Source: Neobacillus driksii
GTDB lineage: Bacteria > Bacillota > Bacilli > Bacillales > Cytobacillaceae
Length of the DNA stretch: 64,000 bases
Assembly (NCBI RefSeq): GCF_013409995.1
Contig: NZ_JACCBX010000002.1
Coordinates: 411,827-475,826 of the forward strand
Direction: 5' to 3'
The notes beneath the pieces are model-generated. The model saw nothing but the letters and a program-made list of their open reading frames with translations. It had not been told where the DNA came from and did no database searches. Below are positions 53,855-62,216 of the stretch, piece by piece. The position numbers and the translations under genes were made by a program. The first letter of the stretch is position 1. Each line of letters starts with the position of its first letter.

Positions 53855-54037
53855 TTTTTAAGCTCCTTTTTCATCTTCATTAAATTTTTCTTCCTGTGCC
53901 AATATAATGGGCAGTGGTTTCATAAATTTAAACTCGGAACAAACATCGTTTATTCGATAAGGATTATAGAGGTAAGATAAGTAAACAAACCTGTATCTTC
54001 ATATTAAGACACAATATTTGTACCCACTATTCGGATT

Positions 54038-54064
54038 ACGACTACCTATTTTCATTAATCCGAC
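54038..54064 (-). promoter_or_regulatory. Tandem GTCG element B (candidate YesN operator), gentisate operon
   Basis: Minus strand: GTCGGATTAATG then AAAATAGGTAGTCGT; half-sites 22 bp apart. It lies between the yesN terminator (54114) and the fumarylpyruvate hydrolase gene, so it can only serve the gentisate operon. Confidence 0.65.
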
Positions 54065-54113
54065 TTTTTAATATAAAAGATAAAAAATGGACACACTTGT
54101 GAACCCAATAAAT

Positions 54114-54145
54114 AAGAGAGCTAGAATTTCCATTCTAGCTCTCTT
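54114..54145 (-). terminator. Terminator of yesMN-like operon
   Basis: AAGAGAGCTAGAAT (54114-54127), loop TTCC, ATTCTAGCTCTCTT (54132-54145): perfect 14-bp stem, then ATTTATT on the minus strand. Confidence 0.8.
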
Positions 54146-54161
54146 GTATCTTTCAATATTG

Positions 54162-55775
54162 TTAATAACTTATCAAAGAAGTGTGCATTTTTCGATATTC
54201 CATCGGATTCAATTCAGTGGACTTTTTAAATATCGTTGAAAAATAAGAAAAATTTGAATAACCCGCAGATAATGCCACTTCACTTACAGGTAAATTTGTA
54301 TCTATTAATAGTCTTTTAGCATATTCAATGCGTTGCTGCTGTAAATAATCCGATATGGAAAACCCTGTTTGTTTTTTAAACATTCTTGTTAAATAGTCTG
54401 GATTTAGATAAACATGATTGGCAATATCTTCTCGTGTTAAACGCTGTTCACCAAGATGATCTTGAATATACTTTTTCACAAGATTGACAACAGAGCCTTT
54501 TTCTTGAGGAAGATGAAGCTGGTCCATGGCGACATCCATAATATAAATGACCCATTCTTGAAGAGAATTCAACGATTTTAACACTTTTGCAGGCTTTTCA
54601 GTCAACAGGTTTTGTGAAAAGACCTGATTGGCCTGTATCCCTTTCACTTGGATTACATAAAAAACAAGCTGTAAGAAATCCTGATAAAATAAATGAAGGG
54701 ATTGTGCAGTTATATCTTCATCGGATTTTTTCCAATCCTTAAAATATTGATTGATTGCACCCAATAATTTTTCCTTTAGACCGATTTTCATTAAACTCGA
54801 CCAGTCAGCGGGAAGTGAAGGGATATAGCATGAATGCTTTTTTTCATTATTATACACAATGATCTCATTAATTTTGATTACATTGTTACGATCCAGATCC
54901 TGCAATTGGTGAACCATGCTTACTACTTTTTCAATAGGCACCTGATTGCCTATATAACAGCAAAGCTCGCATGAAAAATAGAGTGCAAATTGAGAAATAA
55001 AATGATTAAAATTATTTTTCAGATCCTCAATGTATGCTGCTCTTACCAGAGGCAGGATGAACAAAATGTCACCCGTTCCCATATTAACGACATGGGCATC
55101 CACGTTTTTTTTTACCAGTTCTTCATACACCGCTGATTGAAGAGCATTCTCCCTTACTTTTTCTTCATGGACTGACAGAACCTTTTTCCATCGTTGAACA
55201 TGAAATAAAATGGGCAGGAAGGTTGTGTTCTCCGTAAATGATAGATGATGGTGCTTCTTATGATCAGTAATCTTGTCTGTAGTAGACGGAACAACTTGAT
55301 GAATGAGATCTAACCAGAATCGTTCCTTCATGACCGACTGGTGTGATTTTTTCAATTGTTGGTAAGACTCCTCCACCAGTTTTGTATCCTGATCCTTTTT
55401 AATTTTTTCCAAGGCGCTATGAATAACTTCTTCCAGTTCTTGATAATCGACAGGTTTTAGTAAATAGTTGAAACTCTTCAACTGCAATGCTTGCTTTGCA
55501 TATCCGAAATCTGAATGACATGTTAAAAAAACGGCTTCCGTACTTGGGTAGTGTTCCCTGACCCATTTCAATAGATCAATTCCTGATCCTTTAGGCATTT
55601 CAATATCACAAAGCAAAAGATCGATCCTGTTATTTAAAAATACCTCCTGGGCCTGTCTCATACTATGTGCTGTATAAACAGTAGAGATCTGATGCTTTCC
55701 CCAATCAACCCCAGCCTGAACTCCCCTAATGGAATGGATTTCATCATCAACGATAAGTACACGAAATTGATTCAT
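54162..55775 (-). CDS. YesN-type response regulator (receiver + AraC HTH)
   Basis: About 537 residues; of several in-frame ATGs I favour 55773-55775 (AAGGG at good distance), but 55793 is possible. Receiver: FRVLIVDDEIHSIRGVQAGV, phospho-Asp in IDLLLCDIEMPKGSGIDLLK, Thr in VFLTCHSDFGYAKQAL, Lys in NYLLKPVDYQELEEVI. A long middle part is followed by an AraC HTH pair: LTREDIANHVYLNPDYLTRM, FKKQTGFSISDYLQQQRIEY, VALSAGYSNFSYFSTIFKKS. Works with the kinase encoded just upstream. It is the best candidate to bind the five tandem GTCG elements. Confidence 0.92.
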   Translation of the reverse strand: MNQFRVLIVDDEIHSIRGVQAGVDWGKHQISTVYTAHSMRQAQEVFLNNRIDLLLCDIEMPKGSGIDLLKWVREHYPSTEAVFLTCHSDFGYAKQALQLKSFNYLLKPVDYQELEEVIHSALEKIKKDQDTKLVEESYQQLKKSHQSVMKERFWLDLIHQVVPSTTDKITDHKKHHHLSFTENTTFLPILFHVQRWKKVLSVHEEKVRENALQSAVYEELVKKNVDAHVVNMGTGDILFILPLVRAAYIEDLKNNFNHFISQFALYFSCELCCYIGNQVPIEKVVSMVHQLQDLDRNNVIKINEIIVYNNEKKHSCYIPSLPADWSSLMKIGLKEKLLGAINQYFKDWKKSDEDITAQSLHLFYQDFLQLVFYVIQVKGIQANQVFSQNLLTEKPAKVLKSLNSLQEWVIYIMDVAMDQLHLPQEKGSVVNLVKKYIQDHLGEQRLTREDIANHVYLNPDYLTRMFKKQTGFSISDYLQQQRIEYAKRLLIDTNLPVSEVALSAGYSNFSYFSTIFKKSTELNPMEYRKMHTSLISY

Positions 55776-55804
55776 CATCATTTCCCTTTCCATTGTTTGA
55801 ATTT

Positions 55805-57520
55805 TTATATCGGTAACCTTATACGGACAGTCGCACCTTTTCCATGTTCGTTTGAAAAGTGTATGCTGGTAATCCCATCATATAACAAATTCAACCTTCG
55901 CTTAACATTCCAAAGTCCAATTCGTTCCCCTTTTTGGGTTGTGAGTGGATCATCAATTTCTAAACTACGTAAAACTTCTTCAGGGAAACCTTCACCCGTA
56001 TCCTGGATTATAATTTCCATAAAACTGGAGTCTTCACAGTCTTTCTTTACGGTTATATGAATATTAATCGGCTCATCCATATGAAACGCGTGTTTAATCG
56101 AATTTTCGGCAATAGTTTGAATTACCAAAGGGGGTATATTACATTTTATCAATTCGGAAGGCGATTCTATATTAAAATTAATAGAATCAGGAAATCTAAG
56201 TTGTTGAATCTTTAAATAATTCTCCGTATGCTTTAATTCATCTTCCAAACTAACAAAATACGAATTACTACTGAACATAAACCGAAAGTAATTGGCCAAG
56301 CATTTGGACATTTCTTGGATGATGGTAAATTCTTTAACGGTTGCAAGATTATAAATAATGTTCAATGAGTTTAGGAAAAAGTGAGGGTTGATTTGTAATT
56401 GTAAATGCTTTAGTTCCGCCCTTTGTAAATTCAACTTTTCTTCGTAAACATTTATTTTTAGATCTCTTATCTCCGAAATCATATGGTTAAAGGTCCCATT
56501 CATGACTTCAAACTCCGTGGAATTACGTTTCATTGGAACACGTATTTCCATATTACCCTGACGAAGTTTTTTCATGGCTGAAACAATTTGATTTATTGGT
56601 TGAAGAAAGACCTTTCTCATGATAAAGATAAATAGAAATAGAAACAAAACAGCCCCGATTGAAATTATAGATGATATTCTTTGTAAAAAAGGAAGTTTAT
56701 CTAATATTTCACTTTCTGGTATTAGGGCTAAAAAATAAAAATCACCAACAGTAGATCTTTCTTTCATTGCAACAAACCGTTCTTTTTCCCCAACGATTGC
56801 AAACTTATTCCCCTTAACGGTTAAGTCTATTTTTTCATCTTCAATGAAATCTTTATTGGTGATCGGATGCAATTCAGAAGTTGCTAGCATGGCTCTACCT
56901 GTTTCTCCAAAATCAATATACTTAAAGGGCTTAATCAAGTTGTTCATATTTACCCAAGCCCCTACGTATACTCCATCTATATTTAAGTAGTATAGTAAAT
57001 AATAATTTTTCTTTCCCTTCCATAAGTTCCATTTTCCCTCGATAAGATTTTCCGATTTATTCTCGAGCAAAGCGTGAATTTCCTCTGTTGCATTCATGCG
57101 TTCTGAAAAATTAACATCATTTTTCTTAGTATTAAAGAAATCCTTATAGGAAGATGAATAAAGAAATATAGAATCAATTGCTGTATAAAAGTAAGATTGA
57201 TTATTGATAGAATTAAACAATCGAATCTTAGCCTCTTCGTAGTCGTTAAGGTCGAAGTTTTCATGATATTGAAGGAAATATAAATCAGTATTTGCAGAAA
57301 GTTGAAATATATAATTGCCAACCCCCTCCAAACTCTTATCAATTTGATCCATATAAATATTCAGCATATTCTTGTTGGATTGAGCCACTTGGTTTCGAAT
57401 AACTTCATTCGCATAATAATTATTTATAATATGAACAATGATTAATGGCCCAATTATGAGGAATATAGCCAAAAAGAGCTTAAACATTAATGAATTGAAA
57501 ATTTGTTTCATCATTCCCAT
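55805..57520 (-). CDS. YesM-type sensor histidine kinase
   Basis: About 571 residues from ATG 57518-57520 (AGGAGG seven bases upstream). TM1 LMFKLFLAIFLIIGPLIIVH, extracellular Cache-like sensor of about 250 residues, TM2 ISSIISIGAVLFLFLFIFIM, HAMP, then the His_kinase box AELKHLQLQINPHFFLNSLN and an ATPase domain with PPLVIQTIAENSIKHAF and IIIQDTGEGFPEEVL. Kinases of this class sense sugars or their binding proteins outside the cell. Its own promoter region has one tandem GTCG element, suggesting autoregulation. Confidence 0.93.
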   Translation of the reverse strand: MGMMKQIFNSLMFKLFLAIFLIIGPLIIVHIINNYYANEVIRNQVAQSNKNMLNIYMDQIDKSLEGVGNYIFQLSANTDLYFLQYHENFDLNDYEEAKIRLFNSINNQSYFYTAIDSIFLYSSSYKDFFNTKKNDVNFSERMNATEEIHALLENKSENLIEGKWNLWKGKKNYYLLYYLNIDGVYVGAWVNMNNLIKPFKYIDFGETGRAMLATSELHPITNKDFIEDEKIDLTVKGNKFAIVGEKERFVAMKERSTVGDFYFLALIPESEILDKLPFLQRISSIISIGAVLFLFLFIFIMRKVFLQPINQIVSAMKKLRQGNMEIRVPMKRNSTEFEVMNGTFNHMISEIRDLKINVYEEKLNLQRAELKHLQLQINPHFFLNSLNIIYNLATVKEFTIIQEMSKCLANYFRFMFSSNSYFVSLEDELKHTENYLKIQQLRFPDSINFNIESPSELIKCNIPPLVIQTIAENSIKHAFHMDEPINIHITVKKDCEDSSFMEIIIQDTGEGFPEEVLRSLEIDDPLTTQKGERIGLWNVKRRLNLLYDGITSIHFSNEHGKGATVRIRLPI

Positions 57521-57664
57521 TCGTGTCCCTCCTGATGCCATAGCTCAATTAATATAATATTTCCATTATACAATATTGTTTTTAAAAAATTGTGAAAACT
57601 ATGATTAACGAAAACACCTTCTTTAAATAATACAGAAAATTGAAAGCCTTTTCCTACTGTAAAA

Positions 57665-57690
57665 ACGACTTTTTTTATCAATTTTCCGAC
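57665..57690 (-). promoter_or_regulatory. Tandem GTCG element E (candidate YesN operator), yesMN promoter
   Basis: Minus strand: GTCGGAAAATTG then ATAAAAAAAGTCGT; spacing 21 instead of 22 bp. About 145 bp upstream of the kinase start. Confidence 0.55.
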
Positions 57691-57719
57691 TTTTGTTAGC
57701 TGACTGGGCATCTGGAGGG

Positions 57720-57762
57720 TAAAAAGAAAAACACCGCTATACAATCAATAAGCGATGTTTTT
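57720..57762 (-). terminator. Terminator of the esterase gene
   Basis: AAAAACACCGCT (57727-57738) pairs with AGCGATGTTTTT (57751-57762) with one G-U pair on the minus-strand RNA; T-rich tail follows. Confidence 0.75.
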
Positions 57763-57811
57763 AGAAAGAATATATTTTTATAGGAAACTATTTAATAAAT
57801 CTACTTTACAT

Positions 57812-59113
57812 TTAAGAACTTGAAAGCAGAACTGTGTTTTGTTTTTCCTGCAGCGCCAACCATTGTAAAAGAGTAATATCTTTGCCGTTTACTGTTACGG
57901 GTGAACCATCGTAATCTAGTACGCATTCGTCTTTGAGCATGTAAATCCAGGTACCATGACCGAAGAATTCAAAGGGGTTACCTTTAATATCCTTGAAAAT
58001 GCCTGAGGTATCTACAACCTTATCAAAATATGAAAAATGAACATTAGGAGCGCCGGCTTTGAGGAGACGTTCATATGTTGGAATAACCGTGATCTCAGGT
58101 TTAACTATTTCATCATTTTTTGCATGTGTGAACCAGATAGGAGTATTCTTAATATCTTCAATATTTTGATTCGTAATCAAGTTGTCATAAAGGGCTTCAC
58201 AAACAGGAAATGCTGCTGCGAAGAAGCCTGGGTAATCGATTATCATGCGCATAGTCATGAAGCCCCCGTTAGAACACCCTCCGATGTAGATGCGATTTGT
58301 ATCTATGTCTGAATGGCATTCGACAAACTCATCAATAAGCGCTTTCAATCCATTCACGTACTTTGATTGGCCGCTCTTAGTATATAATCCGTCGCCACCG
58401 TCCATCCACATGGTAGGTACTTGTGGAGCAAGTACGTAAGCGCCGCTGAATATACTCTGTACTTTATCACTTGATAGGTTTACAACATTATTTCCGGTAT
58501 AAGCAATATCAGTTTCATATCCGCCTTCCCCAGCACCATGCAGCCAAATGATCAAAGGACGTTTTCCACTGCTCAACTTTGGTGAATAATAGCCGAAACG
58601 CAATGGCATCTCAGCATAAGATGATTGGCTATTAACCCATCCTTTAACTTGCTCCATGCAGCCGCCGCTAAAATGATCATAGACTAGCCCTGTAATAGAA
58701 TCACTATCGGTTTGTATTTCTTTCACCTGTGTTATGCGAAAATCGCAGAAAACATATACATTATGCCCCTGTTCTTCCAGAAAAGCAATTTCTGAGTTTA
58801 AACGATAGATCGCCTCACATTCGAGTTCCAGTGTGGCATGACTGCCAATTTCGATTTTGTTCCCTTCACCATCTGAAGTATACGCTTTTGTAATATGACA
58901 ATATCCTTTTGACGGACGAGTCTCATTCGAATTCCAATCTTTTTTAAGTTGAAGCACTTCTCCGTTTTTTTTGCTTCGTCTCTCGACATAAACGCTGTAA
59001 GTATCTTCCGATAGCACCTCTGATTTAACAAATTTGGGGAGAGGAAAAATGATTTTCGTTATGTACGGGCCATAGTCAGTGACTTCCTTTACGGTAAAAT
59101 AAGAATAATTCAT
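57812..59113 (-). CDS. Alpha/beta-hydrolase esterase with N-terminal Ig-like domain
   Basis: About 433 residues from ATG 59111-59113 (AAAGGAG upstream); the frame extends to 59158 without support. An N-terminal beta domain (esterase Ig-like type) is followed by a PHB-depolymerase/prolyl-oligopeptidase-like hydrolase: KRPLIIWLHGAGEGGYETD (oxyanion HGAGEG), nucleophile Ser in IYIGGCSNGGFMTMRMII, Asp candidate in THAKNDEIVKP, His in FEFFGHGTWIYMLK. No signal peptide. In this island it may remove acetyl or acyl (for example feruloyl) groups from imported glycosides. Substrate not known. Confidence 0.8.
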   Translation of the reverse strand: MNYSYFTVKEVTDYGPYITKIIFPLPKFVKSEVLSEDTYSVYVERRSKKNGEVLQLKKDWNSNETRPSKGYCHITKAYTSDGEGNKIEIGSHATLELECEAIYRLNSEIAFLEEQGHNVYVFCDFRITQVKEIQTDSDSITGLVYDHFSGGCMEQVKGWVNSQSSYAEMPLRFGYYSPKLSSGKRPLIIWLHGAGEGGYETDIAYTGNNVVNLSSDKVQSIFSGAYVLAPQVPTMWMDGGDGLYTKSGQSKYVNGLKALIDEFVECHSDIDTNRIYIGGCSNGGFMTMRMIIDYPGFFAAAFPVCEALYDNLITNQNIEDIKNTPIWFTHAKNDEIVKPEITVIPTYERLLKAGAPNVHFSYFDKVVDTSGIFKDIKGNPFEFFGHGTWIYMLKDECVLDYDGSPVTVNGKDITLLQWLALQEKQNTVLLSSS

Positions 59114-59346
59114 TTTGATATCTCCTTTTATAGTAATATTTAAAATTTTAGGTCTCATTTACATACTTGTTTACAAAAATTTAGATTGTTTACGTATCAG
59201 ACGTTTCAAGTGACGTTGTGTAACTAACAAATCGGTTGCTCAATTCTATCAATTTACTAACAGGACTTGCCCAAATATACCCTATCTTTGTATGTTCAGT
59301 GAAAATCATTGGGAAAACTCCTTTATTGGTAAATATTTTTATTTAT

Positions 59347-59997
59347 TCATTTGCCAAATCCTTCAGCTACTCCATCCGACTCCATCAGATGACTCTTATT
59401 TATTTTTGTAAACACATAATTACTTATCGTCATTTGCAAAAAAGCTATTAGACTACCACTAAAAAAAGGGATCAAACCAGGGAACTTATAATAGAGAAAG
59501 CAAAGAAAGCCAGATAAAATGCCCATGGTAAATGTTGCAATGGGATTAATACACATTAAGATAAATGCATTTTTGATTACCTCTTTTATGCTTAAATCAA
59601 AATGAGCAAATACCGGGAAAATATATAAAAGAGTAAGCAGAAAGATCAAAATGACCATTACATTTGGAATATAAAGAAGTTTTAATAAAGGTATCGTCGT
59701 CGCTTCAATAATCGTTATATTAAAATACATGAACAACCCGAAAATAAAAGTCAAAATTCCTAACAGACTACTCTTGATAAATTCAGATTTAAATGTTATC
59801 CAATATGTTTTGAATATAGGGACATCTGTTTGTTTCAATACCCACATACGGACTACTGCGAACATAGCGGTGGTTGCAGAAAAAAAACCAAAAACAACAA
59901 GGCCAAGAAAGGTAAAAAGAAACCAAAGAATATTTACATAAGCAAACCTCATGATCCATTCACAAATACTATAGAATCCTCTCATAAAACTTCCCAT
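59347..59997 (-). CDS. YesL-family (DUF624) membrane protein
   Basis: 216 residues, five or six helices. FYSICEWIMRFAYVNILWFL at the start, with FGFFSATTAMFAVVRMWVLK and PIFKTYWITFKSEFIKSSLL, is the DUF624 pattern. YesL proteins regularly sit next to YesMN/LplB-type sugar ABC genes and may assist them; exact function unknown. It follows the two permease genes after a 90-bp gap with a hairpin. Confidence 0.85.
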   Translation of the reverse strand: MGSFMRGFYSICEWIMRFAYVNILWFLFTFLGLVVFGFFSATTAMFAVVRMWVLKQTDVPIFKTYWITFKSEFIKSSLLGILTFIFGLFMYFNITIIEATTIPLLKLLYIPNVMVILIFLLTLLYIFPVFAHFDLSIKEVIKNAFILMCINPIATFTMGILSGFLCFLYYKFPGLIPFFSGSLIAFLQMTISNYVFTKINKSHLMESDGVAEGFGK

Positions 59998-60023
59998 CTG
60001 TTATCCCCCTTCTTTAGAACAAT

Positions 60024-60067
60024 AAATAAAATGGCCCTTTGGGCTTTTACAAAAGACCATTTTATTT
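60024..60067 (-). terminator. Hairpin between ytcP-like permease and yesL
   Basis: AAATAAAATGG (60024-60034) pairs with CCATTTTATTT (60057-60067), with an inner GCCC/GGGC pair. U-poor on the exit side, so partial termination is likely and yesL expression is set below that of the permeases. Confidence 0.45.
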
Positions 60068-60088
60068 GTTTTTCATCAAAGGAATTGA

Positions 60089-60976
60089 TTACCCTTTTAC
60101 AGCGCCAATCGCAATCCCTTTTACTAAATATTTTTGAAAGAAAGGGTAGGCTATTAATATTGGTAATACCCCAATAACTGCAATTGCCATTCGAACTCCA
60201 GTACTCGGAATTTGTGAAGCAGCCTCAGCGGCATTACCTCCTAGATTATTACTTGCCAAAAACTGAATATCAGCAAGCATTCTGTTTAAAATGTTTTGAA
60301 TACTAAATAAAGATGGTTCTGTAAGATAGATAAGTCCATTAAACCAATCATTCCAATACGTGATGGTTTGAAGTAAACCAATTGTTGCTAAGATTGGCAA
60401 TGAAAGTGGCAGAATGATAGAGAAAAAGGTTCTAAATTCACCTGCACCATCTATTCTTGCTGATTCGATTACTGGTTCAGGAATGGAAGTAATAAAAAAT
60501 GTTCTCATTAATAATACGTTAAAGCCATTCATTAATAATCCTGGAATAATTAAAGCCCAAATCGTGTTTTTAATATCAAATATTTCTGTATAAACAAGAT
60601 AGGTTGGAACCATACCACCATTGAATAGTAAGGTAAAGAAAACAATGAAAGCAAAAGTATTTCTATATGGAAGGTCACGACGAGAGAGTGCATATGCTAA
60701 CAGTGAAGTGATTGTAAGGCTTAAGATGGTCCCGAAAAGCGTTACGAAAACAGTAATCCCGTATGCCCTTAAAATACTTCCTGAATTATTCAAAAGATAA
60801 TCATACGCCGCAAAGCTAAACTCTTTTGGAAAAAAGGAATAGCCATCCTTCAATATTGTTGCTTCATCTGTGAAAGAAGAAGATACTAAGATTATAAAAG
60901 GAATGATACTACCTATTGATAAAAGTAATAGAATTGTGTGAGAAACCCACTGAGTTATTCGGTCAGATTTATACAT
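60089..60976 (-). CDS. Sugar ABC transporter permease (YtcP/YesQ type)
   Basis: About 295 residues from ATG 60974-60976 (GGAGG nine bases upstream). Six helices and the EAA loop VIESARIDGAGEFRTFFSII with LPLSLPILATIGLLQTITYW; C-terminus AYPFFQKYLVKGIAIGAVKG is the usual end for this class. Pairs with the LplB-type permease encoded 8-20 bp upstream. Imports oligosaccharides or glycosides, energised by a shared MsmX-type ATPase that is not in the window. Confidence 0.93.
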   Translation of the reverse strand: MYKSDRITQWVSHTILLLLSIGSIIPFIILVSSSFTDEATILKDGYSFFPKEFSFAAYDYLLNNSGSILRAYGITVFVTLFGTILSLTITSLLAYALSRRDLPYRNTFAFIVFFTLLFNGGMVPTYLVYTEIFDIKNTIWALIIPGLLMNGFNVLLMRTFFITSIPEPVIESARIDGAGEFRTFFSIILPLSLPILATIGLLQTITYWNDWFNGLIYLTEPSLFSIQNILNRMLADIQFLASNNLGGNAAEAASQIPSTGVRMAIAVIGVLPILIAYPFFQKYLVKGIAIGAVKG

Positions 60977-60993
60977 CCAGCTCAACCTCCAAT

Positions 60994-61971
60994 TTAAAAT
61001 AATGCATTTTCTTTGTTTTTCCTGCGGACAATATAATTAGAAATCAACACAAGAACAAATCCGACGATTGATTGATATAAACCTGCCGCAGCTGACATCC
61101 CAATATCTCCAAGCTGCATCAATCCACGATACACATATGTATCAATAACATTTGTTGTATCATAGATCGCACCTGAATTCATGGGTACTTGGTAAAATAA
61201 TCCAAAGTCAGAATAGAAAATACGTCCTATGGCAAGTAAAGTCATCATAATAATTACAGGCATAATGGAGGGAATGGTGATATACCAAATTTGTTGCATC
61301 TTTGATGCTCCATCTAAAGTGGACGCCTCATAGAATTCTTTATCGATTCCAATAATTGCTGCAAGATAAATCACGCAAAAGAAACCCACACTTTTCCAAA
61401 TATGGATAAAGGTTAATATGTAAGGCCAAAATTTAGCTTCAAAATACCATTGGATTTCTTCCAAACCAAGCATTGGCAACAATGTTTTATTCAAATACCC
61501 AATATCGACACTAAGGAAGGCGAATCCTAAATAACTAACAATAACCATTGAAATCAAAAATGGTAATAGAATGACACTTTGATAAAAGCTTTTCATAAGC
61601 TTGTTTTTGATTTCATTTAGCATTATTGCTACTCCAATTGCGATTACAGTATGCAAGATAATAAATCCCCCATTGTAGAGAATTGTATTTCTTGTAATAA
61701 TGAATGCATCTTTGGTCTTAAATAAATACTCGAAATTTTTAAATCCAATCCAATCGCTAGCGAAAATCCCTTTGGCATAATTAATATCCTTAAATGCAAT
61801 AACTAGTCCAAACATCGGTAAATAGTTATTGATTAATAAATAAATTAATCCAGGCACCAACATAATAAATAAAGGAAAATATCTACTAAATTTTACCATC
61901 CTTTTATTTATCTTTTTTGCAGGTACCGACTGAACGTCTGTATCCGCTGTTTTCATTGTTATTTCTGACAT
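60994..61971 (-). CDS. Sugar ABC transporter permease (LplB/YteP type)
   Basis: 325 residues. A cytosolic N-tail (ADTDVQSVPAKKINKRMVKF) is followed by six or seven helices and the EAA loop EFYEASTLDGASKMQQIWYI with TIPSIMPVIIMMTLLAIG. Good ribosome binding site (AAGGGGG). A tandem GTCG element lies 106 bp upstream, between this gene and the binding-protein gene, so the permeases can be expressed from their own promoter. Confidence 0.93.
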   Translation of the reverse strand: MSEITMKTADTDVQSVPAKKINKRMVKFSRYFPLFIMLVPGLIYLLINNYLPMFGLVIAFKDINYAKGIFASDWIGFKNFEYLFKTKDAFIITRNTILYNGGFIILHTVIAIGVAIMLNEIKNKLMKSFYQSVILLPFLISMVIVSYLGFAFLSVDIGYLNKTLLPMLGLEEIQWYFEAKFWPYILTFIHIWKSVGFFCVIYLAAIIGIDKEFYEASTLDGASKMQQIWYITIPSIMPVIIMMTLLAIGRIFYSDFGLFYQVPMNSGAIYDTTNVIDTYVYRGLMQLGDIGMSAAAGLYQSIVGFVLVLISNYIVRRKNKENALF

Positions 61972-62076
61972 CCCTATTCCCCCTTGTTTTTAAAAGTTGT
62001 TTTCACTAACATTTCATAAACCTCTGCTCTATACTCTTAATTATAATAGACTTCATGTTTATAAGCTTTTTGCATT

Positions 62077-62103
62077 ACGACCATCTATTTTTGTTTATCC
62101 GAC
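62077..62103 (-). promoter_or_regulatory. Tandem GTCG element C (candidate YesN operator), permease promoter
   Basis: Minus strand: GTCGGATAAACA then AAAATAGATGGTCGT; half-sites 22 bp apart. It sits after the hairpin that follows the binding-protein gene. Confidence 0.65.
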
Positions 62104-62179
62104 TTTTTAATTTGCCCAGAGGAACAATAGATAGAAATTATATAATTAATTGTAATTATGCAGTATAGGACTTATAAGT

Positions 62180-62210
62180 AAGAGAACTAGCAAATCACTC
62201 TAGTTCTCTT
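62180..62210 (-). terminator. Hairpin after the solute-binding-protein gene
   Basis: AAGAGAACTAG (62180-62190) pairs with CTAGTTCTCTT (62200-62210). No long U-run follows, so it may act as an mRNA-stabilising or partial terminator structure, giving more binding protein than permease. Confidence 0.6.
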
Positions 62211-62216
62211 CATTGC